A stretch of 45,837 bases of DNA, taken from Streptomyces sp. CBMA156 (lineage in GTDB: Bacteria > Actinomycetota > Actinomycetes > Streptomycetales > Streptomycetaceae). Where the stretch lies: positions 1 through 45,837 of the forward strand of contig NZ_MSJQ01000256.1 in the NCBI RefSeq assembly GCF_014596515.1. The letters run 5' to 3'. How positions within the stretch are numbered: the first letter of the stretch is position 1; every line of letters starts with the position of its first letter. The notes under the pieces were generated by a model. That model was not told the origin of the DNA and did not search any database. It worked only from the letters and a program-made list of their open reading frames with translations. A program made the translations under genes and the position numbers. Of this stretch, positions 24,167 to 32,432 are shown one piece after another.

Positions 24167-25077
24167 TTTTCGCGCTCTCCCATCAAACGCATCTGGAGGG
24201 CGCCGAGCACCGACACGAGCAGGGTGAGCGCGTAGGCGATGGCGGAGGCGTATCCGAAGTCGAAGAACCGGAAGCCGTTCTGGTACAGGTACATGGAGAC
24301 GGTCAGGGTCGCGTTGTCGGGCCCGCCGCCGGTCAGCACGTACGGCTCGTCGAAGAGCTGGAGCGTGCCGATGGTCGAGAGCACGACCGTGAACAGCAGC
24401 ACCGGGCGCAGCGCGGGGACGGTGACGGACATGAAGCGGCGGATCGGGCCCGCGCCGTCGACCATCGCGGCCTCGTACAGCTCCTTGGGGATGCCCTGGA
24501 GCCCGGCGAGGTAGATGACGGCGTTGTAGCCGGTGTAGTGCCAGGTGAGCACCACGATGACGGCCATCCGGGCCCAGACCGGCTGGCCCAGCCAGTCGAC
24601 GGAGGGCAGGCCGACGGCGCTCAGCACCCAGTTGACGGCGCCGTCGTCGGACTTGAGCAGGTAGGCGAACATCACGCCGGTGGCGACCAGGCCGGTGACC
24701 GAGGGCATGAAGACGCCGAGCCGCCACACCGTACGCCAGCGCACCAGCGCGGAGTTGAGGCCGACGGCCATCAGCAGGGCCAGCCCGAGCATCAGCGGGA
24801 CCTGGATGGCGAGGATCTCACCGGTGTTGCGCAGCGCCGTCCAGAACAGCGGATCGTCCAGCAGGCGCTGGTAGTTGGCGACGCCGGCGTTGCGGGTGGC
24901 GGCGCCGGAGCCGGTGGTGAAGGACAGCAGCAGCGAGTCGACGACCGGGTAGGCCTTGAACACGCCGAAGGTCAGCAGGGCGGGAGCGAGCAGCAGGTAC
25001 GGCACCGCGCTTCGGCGCCAACGGCTGTTCCTGATCCGGCCGTTGAGGCCGGCCTGGGGCGGGCTGGCGGCTCTCAT
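24163..25077 (-). CDS. Carbohydrate ABC transporter permease (MalF type)
   Basis: Inner-membrane permease (304 aa), about six helices beginning SAVPYLLLAPALLTFGVFKAYP. EAA loop: YEAAMVDGAGPIRRFMSVTVP. ATG overlaps the TGA of the binding-protein gene (ATGA) and its own TGA overlaps the next permease start (GTGA). Forms the heterodimeric channel with the downstream subunit. Confidence 0.94.
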   Translation of the reverse strand: MRAASPPQAGLNGRIRNSRWRRSAVPYLLLAPALLTFGVFKAYPVVDSLLLSFTTGSGAATRNAGVANYQRLLDDPLFWTALRNTGEILAIQVPLMLGLALLMAVGLNSALVRWRTVWRLGVFMPSVTGLVATGVMFAYLLKSDDGAVNWVLSAVGLPSVDWLGQPVWARMAVIVVLTWHYTGYNAVIYLAGLQGIPKELYEAAMVDGAGPIRRFMSVTVPALRPVLLFTVVLSTIGTLQLFDEPYVLTGGGPDNATLTVSMYLYQNGFRFFDFGYASAIAYALTLLVSVLGALQMRLMGEREK

Positions 25078-26420
25078 GCGATCCCGCGCCCGGTCTGCTG
25101 GGCGAGCTGCTTGGCGGCGTCCTGGAGGACGGCGGCCGGGTCGGCACCCTTGAGCAGGACCTTGACCTGGGCGTCGCTGACGAGCTTGAGGGCGCGGGCG
25201 TAGTCGCCGGAGTAGTTGGTGGGGTCGCCGCCCTCGATGGCGAGGTCGGCGAAGGTCCTGAGCACCGGCTGGCCGCCGTAGAAGGCGCTCGGCGCGGCGT
25301 ACACCGGGTCGGTGAAGGCCTCGGTGAGGGCCGGGAAGACGCCGCCCGCGTTGAACATGGAGTTCACCGAGGCGGGGCGGGTGAGCGCGTACTCGACGAA
25401 CTTCCAGGCGGCGCGGCGGCGCGGGCTGGAGGCGGCGACGGCCAGGTGGGTGGAGTTGACCAGGGCGGTGCGCTTGCCGCCGGGGGTGACCGCCGGGGGC
25501 TTGGTGAGGCGCCAGTTGCCGCTCTGGTCGGGGAACTTCTTCTCCAGGTAGTGGGCGACCCAGGCGGGCATCGCGGCCACCGCGAGCTTGCCGGTCTTCA
25601 TCACCGGCGGCCAGCTCTGGACGCCGGGGGTGTCGCCGATCAGCCCGGCCTCCTCCAGCCGCTTGATGATGGTCAGGGCGCGCACGGCCGGCTCGGAGCC
25701 GACGGTGATCTTCCCCTGGAGGTCGAAGTAGAAGGCGCCCTGGAGCTGCATCAGGCCCTGGAGGAAGTCCAGGTCGGGGGTGGGGTTGGCGGCCTTGTTG
25801 ACGCCGATCAGGGCGATGCCGGGGTTGGCGGCCTTGAAGCGGTCGGCGACGGCGAGCAGGTCGTCCCAGGTGGCGAAGGACTCGGGGTCGATGCCCGCCT
25901 TGTCGAAGTAGTCCTTGCGGTAGAAGAAGCCGAGCGGGTTGACCTCCCAGGGCAGGGCGTAGGCGTGGCCGTCCTTGCCGGAGACGACCGGCCAAAGGCC
26001 CTTGGCGAACTTGTCCTTGTGGGCGTCGGCTCCGAGCGAGGAGAGGTCGGCCAGGCCGCCGGGGAACTTCTCCAGGTAGCCGGGCAGGTAGTCGCAGCCG
26101 ATGTGCAGGACGTCGCCGAGGCCCTGGCCGCCGGCCGCCATGCCGACGGTGATCTTGTCCCAGATGGCGGGCTCGCCGATGTCCTGGACGTCGACCTTGA
26201 TGCCCGGGTTGTCCTTCTCGAAGGCCGGGACGATCCCGCGCAGGGCGTCGGCGGCGGTGGCCCAGGACCAGACGGTGATCGTGCCGGTGTCGGCGTCCCC
26301 ACCGGAGGCGCCTCCCGAGCCGGAGCCGCCGCCGCAGGCCGTGAGGGTGCCGCCGGCGGCGAGGGCCAGCAGGCCGGCTCCGGAGGCGCGGAGCAGGTCG
26401 CGGCGGGAAAGGTGTGACAT
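25074..26420 (-). CDS. Sugar-binding lipoprotein of ABC transporter
   Basis: Extracellular solute-binding protein (448 aa), family 1. The N-terminus MSHLSRRDLLRASGAGLL has a twin-arginine motif (residues 6-7) and a lipobox LTAC with Cys29 as lipid-anchored residue, followed by a Gly/Ser linker. The binding-protein fold is visible from TGTITVWSWATAADALRGIVPAFEKDNPG and FYRKDYFDKAGIDPESFATWDDLLAVADRF. ATG at 26420 has GAGAGGA upstream. First gene of the binding protein-permease-permease-alpha-galactosidase operon. Substrate inferred from the co-encoded alpha-galactosidase. Confidence 0.94.
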   Translation of the reverse strand: MSHLSRRDLLRASGAGLLALAAGGTLTACGGGSGSGGASGGDADTGTITVWSWATAADALRGIVPAFEKDNPGIKVDVQDIGEPAIWDKITVGMAAGGQGLGDVLHIGCDYLPGYLEKFPGGLADLSSLGADAHKDKFAKGLWPVVSGKDGHAYALPWEVNPLGFFYRKDYFDKAGIDPESFATWDDLLAVADRFKAANPGIALIGVNKAANPTPDLDFLQGLMQLQGAFYFDLQGKITVGSEPAVRALTIIKRLEEAGLIGDTPGVQSWPPVMKTGKLAVAAMPAWVAHYLEKKFPDQSGNWRLTKPPAVTPGGKRTALVNSTHLAVAASSPRRRAAWKFVEYALTRPASVNSMFNAGGVFPALTEAFTDPVYAAPSAFYGGQPVLRTFADLAIEGGDPTNYSGDYARALKLVSDAQVKVLLKGADPAAVLQDAAKQLAQQTGRGIA

Positions 26421-26524
26421 TGCATTCCTCTCGATGGGGTGGCGAGGAGCGGGAGGACGGGATGGGGTGGGGTTCGGACACTCGGCTTGCGGACTTCGCG
26501 GGCCTGAGGCGGGTTGAACGCAGA

Positions 26525-26573
26525 TTTGAACGTTCAAACACACAAAACAAACCAGAACCAAACAGGTTCGAAC
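26525..26573. promoter_or_regulatory. Two LacI-type operator palindromes before the alpha-galactoside operon
   Basis: TTTGAACGTTCAAA (26525-26538) is a perfect 14-bp palindrome with the central CG typical of LacI-family sites. A second site, GTTCGAAC (26566-26573), lies 38 bp away centre to centre, and a half-site GTTGAACG is just downstream at 26513. The AT-rich spacer probably contains the promoter. Most likely bound by the LacI-family protein encoded at 20233-21363. Confidence 0.65.
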
Positions 26574-26590
26574 GAGCGGACACAGCAAAC

Positions 26591-26637
26591 GCCCGCCCTC
26601 CCCGTGCCGTCAAGCCCTGAGCACGGGAAGGGCGGGC
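26591..26637. terminator. Stem-loop after the radical SAM gene
   Basis: 17-base arms GCCCGCCCTCCCCGTGC and GCACGGGAAGGGCGGGC with one mismatch and a 13-base loop. It separates the radical SAM operon from the sugar-transport promoter. Confidence 0.7.
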
Positions 26638-26707
26638 TCCGCAACCGTTCCGTTATGAGCCGGAGACCTCCGCCCGGGGTGCCGTCGTCATCGGCCCCGC
26701 GGCACCG

Positions 26708-27937
26708 TCATCGGCCCGGGGTGCCGTCCGCAGGGCCGAACACCGTCCCCGGGGTGACCGGGATCCCCCGGGACATCGCCTCGAAGTCCAGGATCGGGTG
26801 GGTCAGGATCTCCTCGACCGAGTCGGTCAGGAGGTTGCCCAGGATGAACTCCTCCTCCGCGCCCGACCCGAAGGTGACGACCTGCCCGCTCGACTGGATC
26901 ATCCAGTTCAGCAGCTCCCGCTCGGAGCTCTCCGCCAGGTGGATCTCCCGCCCCGGGTGGTCGCGCCGGATGCCCTCCACCACCTCGCGGACGTCCTCCA
27001 CCGCCACCCCGAGCCTGCGCACCGTGGCCGGCGAGGCCCGCCGGCCCCACCACTGGAAGATCACCCACTGGGCGACCGAGGGGTGGGACAGCACCTCGTC
27101 GGCGAGCTCCGGCAGCTGGTGGAGGTTCTCGGCGCTCGCCACGGTGTGCACCCGCACCCGGTCGAAGCCCTCGGTGTCGCACAGGGCGAGGGAGTCCAGC
27201 AGCGCCTGGAGGAGGTTGCCGTCCGGGCTGCGGCGGAAGGCGCGCTGCACGTCCGCGGTCACGGCGTCCAGCGGCAGCCGCAGCGAGGACAGCCCCCGGA
27301 GCCGGGCGAGCTTCTCTGCCGTGAGGGTGTAGCCGGTGGTGTCCAGGCCGACCTTCAGGCCACTGGCCACGGCGCGGTCCACCACGTCGAAGATCGGCGG
27401 CCACAGCAGCGGGTCGCCGCCGGCCAGCACCAGGTCGCTGGTCCCGTGCGCGGCCAGCTTCGCGATGATCCGCTCGGCCTGGGCGAGGTCGATCTGCTCG
27501 GCGGCGAACGGGTTGTAGCAGCCCTGGCAGGACATCGGGCAGCGGTTGTTGATCGACCAGTTGACCCGCCGGACGCGACGGCCCGTACGCGGCCGGCCGG
27601 CGCGGCTCCGGATGCCGGCCACGAGCTGGGCCAGGCGCCGGGCCTGCGGGAGGGTGGCGCCGGCGAGCAGGTCCTCGGCGCGTTCGACGGCCGCCGCGGT
27701 GGCGTTGTTCTGGAGCAGCAGGAACGCCAGGCGCCAGCGCAGGGTCTCGTCCGCCGGGTCCCGCGCCAGGGCCCGTTCGACCCGCTCGGCCAGGGCCCCG
27801 AGGTAGCCCGGGGTGAAGTGGGCCGGCTCCAGGCGCCGCTGGAAGTCGTCGGCGATCGACCCGCGGTCCAGGGACCTGTCGTAGCCGGCCCGCAACGGGT
27901 GCGGGGGAAGGATCTCCACGTGCTGCCGAGTGGACAT
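26708..27937 (-). CDS. Radical SAM enzyme of unknown substrate
   Basis: Radical S-adenosylmethionine protein (409 aa). The cluster motif CPMSCQGC places Cys133, Cys137 and Cys140 (CxxxCxxC) in NWSINNRCPMSCQGCYNPF; GGDPLL is the SAM-binding GGE-like motif. About 110 residues of helical, TPR-like sequence precede the barrel. The C-terminal part has EEFILGNLLTDSVEEILTHP, which resembles the SPASM/twitch context, but no extra cysteines are present there, so only one iron-sulphur cluster is expected. Encoded 40 bp after a nucleotidyltransferase-fold gene on the same strand; divergent from prenyltransferase and methyltransferase genes. Product unknown. Confidence 0.85.
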   Translation of the reverse strand: MSTRQHVEILPPHPLRAGYDRSLDRGSIADDFQRRLEPAHFTPGYLGALAERVERALARDPADETLRWRLAFLLLQNNATAAAVERAEDLLAGATLPQARRLAQLVAGIRSRAGRPRTGRRVRRVNWSINNRCPMSCQGCYNPFAAEQIDLAQAERIIAKLAAHGTSDLVLAGGDPLLWPPIFDVVDRAVASGLKVGLDTTGYTLTAEKLARLRGLSSLRLPLDAVTADVQRAFRRSPDGNLLQALLDSLALCDTEGFDRVRVHTVASAENLHQLPELADEVLSHPSVAQWVIFQWWGRRASPATVRRLGVAVEDVREVVEGIRRDHPGREIHLAESSERELLNWMIQSSGQVVTFGSGAEEEFILGNLLTDSVEEILTHPILDFEAMSRGIPVTPGTVFGPADGTPGR

Positions 27938-27977
27938 GGGGGTGCTCTCCAGGATCGTCCGGTTCAGGAGGTGCCGG

Positions 27978-28721
27978 TCAGTTGGGGACGGACGGCAGCA
28001 TGGTGACCATCGAGTCCGCGGACGACAGGCCCATGCCCTCGACGAACACCGCGTCGCGGACGACCTGAGCGATGGCCGGGTGGGTGGGGGTGTCGAGGTA
28101 GCGGGCGGTGGAGTCGAGCGGGGTCACCCCGCGTCCCGCGATCACGGCGCGCAGGGCCCGCGGGAGGTTGTCGAGGCCGTCGCGCAGCTCCTCCAGGTCG
28201 AACCGGTCGGCCAGCCGGGTCGCGTGGTTGCGGGCCTTGGCCAGGTTCGTCGGCGGGTCCAGCACGGTGGCCTTCGCCAGGTAGTAGGGCACCGGCTGGA
28301 GCGCCCAGGCCAGGGCCGTCCGCGGGTCGCCGCCGTCACGGCCATCGCCACCGGGACGGTCGAACGCCGCCTGCCCCAGCCCGAGTCCGTCGCAGAACCA
28401 CTCGGGCCGCATGCTCATCCGGTAGTGGGCGTGGCCGGCCAGCCGGAACACCGGGAGCACGGCGAGGACGGACGTCGTCTCGATCCGGAAGCCGTCGGAG
28501 ATCCGCCGCATGATCCGCGCCACCACGGCGCGGACCTGCGCCACGTCGGCCCCGTCGGCCACGACGTGGACCAGGTCGAGGTTGGAGACGATGTCACCGC
28601 CGGGCCCGGTGCGGTGGTCCCCGCGGGCCAGCGACCCGGTCGCCGCCACCGACATCCCGGTCACGTCGGCGAACGCGCGGGCCAGCTCCTGGAACAGCAG
28701 GGGAACGTCTTCGGATCTCAC
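27978..28721 (-). CDS. Nucleotidyltransferase-fold protein
   Basis: Protein of 247 aa with the polymerase-beta/MNT-type nucleotidyltransferase signature TGSLARGD followed by SNLDLVHV (usual pattern GSxARGxxxxxSDxD). The first metal-binding Asp of the SDxD pair appears as Asn, while the second Asp is kept, so catalysis may be altered or lost. The C-terminal half is helical (RNHATRLADRFDLEEL). GTG at 28721 is chosen because GAGGAAG lies 6 bases upstream. It forms an operon with the radical SAM gene. It could modify a small molecule or act as a regulatory or antitoxin-like partner; the sequence does not tell. Confidence 0.65.
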   Translation of the reverse strand: MRSEDVPLLFQELARAFADVTGMSVAATGSLARGDHRTGPGGDIVSNLDLVHVVADGADVAQVRAVVARIMRRISDGFRIETTSVLAVLPVFRLAGHAHYRMSMRPEWFCDGLGLGQAAFDRPGGDGRDGGDPRTALAWALQPVPYYLAKATVLDPPTNLAKARNHATRLADRFDLEELRDGLDNLPRALRAVIAGRGVTPLDSTARYLDTPTHPAIAQVVRDAVFVEGMGLSSADSMVTMLPSVPN

Positions 28722-28805
28722 GCGCTTCCTCGGGTGTCGACGACGGCGGTGAAGTCGGCGCACGGACCGGGGCCCGGCCCGTCGGGCGAATCTTCACGCC
28801 CTCTT

Positions 28806-28930
28806 CCAAATCTGGTTGCATCCCGGTGAGTTGGGATTTAGTCGCGCAGCCTAACAGCGACCTGCCAGAAATGGTCGCGTTCGCACCACATATCTCACAC
28901 ACAACAGCTGACGTGCCGCCAGAAGTGGTC
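28806..28930. promoter_or_regulatory. Divergent regulatory region with repeated 13-mer
   Basis: This is the AT-richer part of the 384-bp gap (28722-29105) between the radical SAM and prenyltransferase operons. GCCAGAARTGGTC occurs at 28864-28876 and 28918-28930, 54 bp apart, and a related CCAAATCTGG at 28806-28815; all contain CCA-N4-TGG. The first copy is also inside an inverted repeat GCGACC/GGTCGC. These are candidate operators for a shared regulator. No small precursor-peptide gene is visible here. Confidence 0.5.
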
Positions 28931-29105
28931 TTATCCAGCCACGAGAGGGCCAGGGGCCGAGCCAAAGACCCCACCCGGCGCGTCACTTGGCCACGACCCG
29001 GCGCCGCCGCCGGAACAATCGGCCCCCTGGCGAAACGATCTTCGAGGTGATTGGATCACCGCGGGGACGGCCCACGCCGGATTTGCGGAGCCCCTACACC
29101 GACGA

Positions 29106-30035
29106 ATGGGGGCACCCCCGATGATGTCTGCCAGCGATTTCTCACCGTCCCGGTTCCTCAGGGACATCGAGGCCACCGCGGCCCTGCTGGGCGTCGGCCA
29201 CTCCCCGGCCATGACCCGCCGGGTGCTGGACGCGTACGAAGAGAACTTCCACCGGGGAGCAGTCCTCTGGCGCACCAACGACAAACCCGGCGGTGCGCTG
29301 AACTACCGCTTCTACGAGCGCATTCCCGTCGACACCGTGCACATCGCCGTACGGGCCGGACTCCTCGGCCCCGACAGCCGGACGGCCGCCCTGATCTCCG
29401 GGTGGAGTTCGCTGTACGGGGATTCGACGGAGCTGTGCGACTTCGACGCGACCCGGGGTCTGGTCAAGACCTGGGTGTACCTCGGCGGGATCCGGCCGCT
29501 GGACGAGGTCCTCGGCGCCCCCGGCGTCCCCGACACGATCCGCCGGCACCACAGCCGCTTCCGCGAACTGGGCCTGACATCGGTGCGGCACGTGGCCGTG
29601 GACTACCAGCACGACACGGCGAACCTGTACTTCCGCACCCCGGAAGGCCTCAGCCCGAAGGCGGCGGAACGACTGCTCACCCTGTCCCGGGGCCGGGTGC
29701 CGGACGAGGCGACCTTCCAGGACATGGTCGCCTTCACGGCCCCGGACGGGCACACCTTCTCGGTGACGCTGCGCATCTCCACCGGACGGATCGAGCGCGT
29801 CGGCATCTACGCCCTCCGGCTGCCCGCCGGGCGGTTCCCGCGCGTCAACGACCGGCTGGCCGCCTTCTTCCGTGGAGCCCCCTCGCACGACGAGGAGGAG
29901 ATGAACGCCGTCGCGTGGTCGTTCGGCGCGGAGGGCGGCAGCTACGTGAAGGCGGAGCGCAGCTACTGCGGCCGGCTGGTCGCGCTGATGCGCGAGTGGA
30001 GCAGCCCGATGACCGACCCGGGCCGACGGCCGTGA
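29106..30035 (+). CDS. ABBA aromatic prenyltransferase (CloQ/NphB family)
   Basis: Soluble, magnesium-independent aromatic prenyltransferase (309 aa), attaching a dimethylallyl or longer prenyl group to an aromatic acceptor. Strong resemblance to CloQ/NovQ by memory of those sequences: WSSLYGDSTELCDFDATRG, VKTWVYLGGIRP, VRHVAVDYQHDTANLYFRTP and APSHDEEEMNAVAWSFG then YVKAERSYCG, at equivalent places. CloQ prenylates 4-hydroxyphenylpyruvate, so a tyrosine-pathway substrate is possible but not proven. ATGs at 29106, 29121 and 29124 are all possible starts; no clear ribosome site decides. It is followed by a methyltransferase on the same strand. Confidence 0.9.
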   Translation: MGAPPMMSASDFSPSRFLRDIEATAALLGVGHSPAMTRRVLDAYEENFHRGAVLWRTNDKPGGALNYRFYERIPVDTVHIAVRAGLLGPDSRTAALISGWSSLYGDSTELCDFDATRGLVKTWVYLGGIRPLDEVLGAPGVPDTIRRHHSRFRELGLTSVRHVAVDYQHDTANLYFRTPEGLSPKAAERLLTLSRGRVPDEATFQDMVAFTAPDGHTFSVTLRISTGRIERVGIYALRLPAGRFPRVNDRLAAFFRGAPSHDEEEMNAVAWSFGAEGGSYVKAERSYCGRLVALMREWSSPMTDPGRRP

Positions 30036-30077
30036 CCCTCCGGGAGCGTCACCCGGCCCTCCGGGAACGCCACCCGG
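30036..30077. repeat. Two-copy 21-bp tandem repeat after the prenyltransferase stop
   Basis: CCCTCCGGGARCGYCACCCGG occurs twice in tandem (30036-30056 and 30057-30077), beginning at the base after the stop codon. Two differences between copies. No hairpin or function evident. Confidence 0.6.
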
Positions 30078-30168
30078 CCCTCATGTCCGGCACCCCGGGC
30101 GAGAGACTGCCCGACGAACCGCGGTCGCCGCTCCCCGGCGGACCGGTCCTACTCCCGGAAGGTGAACG

Positions 30169-30960
30169 ATGAGCGGCCCGGTCTACCAGGACGGTGTCCT
30201 CGCCCACGGCACGCACGGCGAACGCGAACGGCTGCGCCTGCTGGAGGAACTCAACGACCCGACCACCGTCGGCGTCCTCGAACGGCTCGGTGTCGCCGCC
30301 GACTGGCGCTGTGTCGAGGCCGGGGCCGGACACGGTTCGATCGCCCGCTGGCTCGCCGCCCGCTGCCCCGACGGCCTGGTCACCGCCACCGACCTCGACA
30401 CCGCGCTCCTCACCGAGTCCCCCGTACCGGCCAACCTGACGGTCGAGCGGCACGACGTGACGCGCGACGGCTTCCCGGCCGGCTCCCAGGACCTGGTGCA
30501 CGCCCGGGCCCTGCTCGGCCACCTGCCCGACCCGGAGCTCGCCCTCGACCGGATGGCCGGCTGGCTCGCGCCCGGCGGATGGCTCGTCGTCGAGGACCCC
30601 ACCTACCTCCCGGCCGCGGACTCCCCCTACCCGGAGTTCGCCGCCCTGCTGGAGGCCTGCCAGGAGCTGCTGGCCCGGGCCCACGGGACCGACCACGGCT
30701 GGGCCCGCCGCATCCCCGCGGCCATGGCCCGCTCGGGCCTCACCGACATCGGCATGACCATGCGCGTCGCCGTGTGCGGAACGGACCGGACGGAGGACGC
30801 GTTCTGGCGCCGGTGCTTCGCCCAGGCCACCCCCGGGCTCATCGAGACCGGGCTCATGACCGCCGAGCAGATCACGGCGGCGGTCGCGCACCTCGACGAC
30901 CCGGCCTTCACCGACACCGCCTGGATGATGGTCTCCTGCTGGGGACGCCGCCCTTCCTGA
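30169..30960 (+). CDS. SAM-dependent methyltransferase (class I)
   Basis: Class I methyltransferase (263 aa). Motif I is WRCVEAGAGHGSIARWLA (residues ~45-62), motif II acidic loop VTATDLDTALL, and the motif III/IV region DLVHARALLGHLPDPELALDRMAGWLAPGGWLVVEDP. The overall pattern is that of ubiE/SmtA-like small-molecule enzymes. ATG preceded by GGAAGGTG. It lies 133 bp after the prenyltransferase and is probably co-transcribed, so methylation of the prenylated product is a reasonable guess. Confidence 0.88.
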   Translation: MSGPVYQDGVLAHGTHGERERLRLLEELNDPTTVGVLERLGVAADWRCVEAGAGHGSIARWLAARCPDGLVTATDLDTALLTESPVPANLTVERHDVTRDGFPAGSQDLVHARALLGHLPDPELALDRMAGWLAPGGWLVVEDPTYLPAADSPYPEFAALLEACQELLARAHGTDHGWARRIPAAMARSGLTDIGMTMRVAVCGTDRTEDAFWRRCFAQATPGLIETGLMTAEQITAAVAHLDDPAFTDTAWMMVSCWGRRPS

Positions 30961-30981
30961 GCGCCCACTCCTACGGCGCGA

Positions 30982-31002
30982 GAAGTCGGCCGGGCCGACT
31001 TC
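30982..31002. terminator. Bidirectional stem-loop between methyltransferase and decarboxylase
   Basis: Perfect 10-bp arms GAAGTCGGCC and GGCCGACTTC around a single central G, in the 65-bp gap between two convergent stops. Confidence 0.6.
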
Positions 31003-31025
31003 CCACGCCGGGGCGGGGGCCGGGC

Positions 31026-32396
31026 TCAGGTGCCGACTTCGCGCAGGCGGAAGTCCTCCACGGTCTCCCGGCGGATCAGCAGCCGGGCCCGGCCGGCCTT
31101 CACCGCCACCACGGCCGGGCGGCCGACCAAGTTGTAGCCGGAGGCCATCGACAGCTGGTACGCGCCGGCCGCGGGCATCGCCAGCAGGTCGCCCGGGCGC
31201 AGGTCGGCGGGCAGGGCCGCGTCCCGCACCAGCACGTCGCCGGCCTCGCAGTGGCGGCCGACCACGTCCGCCCTTGTCTCCCCCGCCTCCGAGCGGCGGC
31301 CGACCAGCCGCACCGTGTACGGCGATCCGTACAGCGCCGGGCGCGGGTTGTCGCTCATGCCGCCGTCCACCGCGACGAAGCAGCGGCCGTCCGCGGTGTG
31401 CTTGACGGACAGCACCCGGTAGACCGCCACCGCCGCCGGTCCGGCGATCGCCCGGCCCGGCTCCACGACCAGCCGGGGCACCTCCAGCCCGGCCTCCGCG
31501 CAGCGCACCGCCAGCCGGTCGGTCACCCGGACCGCGAACCCGGCGAGGTCGAACCCGGCGTCCTCGGGCAGGTAGCGGATGCCGTGGCCGCCGCCGAGGT
31601 CCAGCTCCGGCAGCTCCACGCCGTGCCGCTCCCGGACCTCGGCGAGCAGCCGCACCAGGGCGTCCACCGCGAGCAGGTAGGGCTCGACCGAGGTGATCTG
31701 CGAGCCCAGGTGGCAGTGCAGACCGGCCAGTTCGAGACCCGGCTGGTCGAGCACCCTGGCGATGGCGTCCGCCGCGTCGCCGCCCTCCATCGTGAAGCCG
31801 AACTTCTGCCCGCCGACGCCCGTCCGCACCGCCGCGTGGTGCCCGGCGGCGATCCCCGGGACCACCCGGACCAGCACCTTCTGCGGCACGTCGGCGGCCA
31901 CCAGCGCGGCCAGCCGCGCGATCTCGGCCGGGCCGTCGATCACGATCCGCCCGACCCGCAGCCGCCGGGCCAGCCGCAGGTCCTCCGGGGACTTCGCGTT
32001 GCCGTGCAGCAGGATCCGCTGCGCCGGGAAGCCCGCCGAGACCGCCAGCCACAGCTCGCCCGCGGAGCACACGTCCAGCCCCAGCCCCTCCTGCTCCACC
32101 CAGTCGGCCATCGCGCTGCACAGGAACGCCTTGGCCGCGTACAGCACCTCGGCGTGCGGCAGCGCCCGCCGGTAGGCCCGGGCCCGCCCCCGGACCTCGG
32201 CCTCGTCCAGCACGTACAGCGGGGTGCCGAACCGCTCGGCGGCCTCGGCCAGCCCCACGCCGCCGACCAGCAGGTCGGCTCCCCGGCCGGGGCGCGCCGA
32301 GGCCGGCCAGGGGCCGCCGAGCCCGTCGGCGGGGGCGGTGGGAGCGGTGGCAACGACGGGGGCGGTGGGAACGGGCGGGGTGATGAGCTGGGTCAT
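31026..32396 (-). CDS. PLP-dependent decarboxylase, diaminopimelate decarboxylase family (LysA paralogue)
   Basis: Fold-type III PLP enzyme (456 aa). PLP lysine in VLYAAKAFLCSAM, HCHLGSQITSVEPY, glycine-rich phosphate loop LGGGHGIRY, EPGRAIAGPA, the active-site Cys-Glu motif as HCEAGDVL (usually CESGD) and SMASGYNLVGRPA. The family decarboxylates meso-diaminopimelate to lysine; other members act on ornithine, arginine or glutamate-like substrates. The first ~40 residues are a Pro/Ala/Thr-rich tail. It is not in a housekeeping lysine/threonine context, so I treat it as a paralogue. AGGAGGAG precedes the ATG. It follows a 68-residue gene by 36 bp and shares an upstream operator array with kdpB. 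Confidence 0.88.
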   Translation of the reverse strand: MTQLITPPVPTAPVVATAPTAPADGLGGPWPASARPGRGADLLVGGVGLAEAAERFGTPLYVLDEAEVRGRARAYRRALPHAEVLYAAKAFLCSAMADWVEQEGLGLDVCSAGELWLAVSAGFPAQRILLHGNAKSPEDLRLARRLRVGRIVIDGPAEIARLAALVAADVPQKVLVRVVPGIAAGHHAAVRTGVGGQKFGFTMEGGDAADAIARVLDQPGLELAGLHCHLGSQITSVEPYLLAVDALVRLLAEVRERHGVELPELDLGGGHGIRYLPEDAGFDLAGFAVRVTDRLAVRCAEAGLEVPRLVVEPGRAIAGPAAVAVYRVLSVKHTADGRCFVAVDGGMSDNPRPALYGSPYTVRLVGRRSEAGETRADVVGRHCEAGDVLVRDAALPADLRPGDLLAMPAAGAYQLSMASGYNLVGRPAVVAVKAGRARLLIRRETVEDFRLREVGT

Positions 32397-32432
32397 GTCG
32401 GCTACTCCTCCTGGTGGCGCGCGGGTGGCGGG

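Noticed and set aside
16962..26420. Hidden galE in the galactose region
   Set aside because: All strong frames are accounted for by galK, galT, regulators, alpha-galactosidase and transporter; no epimerase motif (YxxxK with GxxGxxG in one frame) seen.
28826..29050. 74-codon frame as a possible precursor peptide for the radical SAM enzyme
   Set aside because: GTG start without ribosome site, runs through the operator region, no leader/core pattern, and biased composition only near its end.
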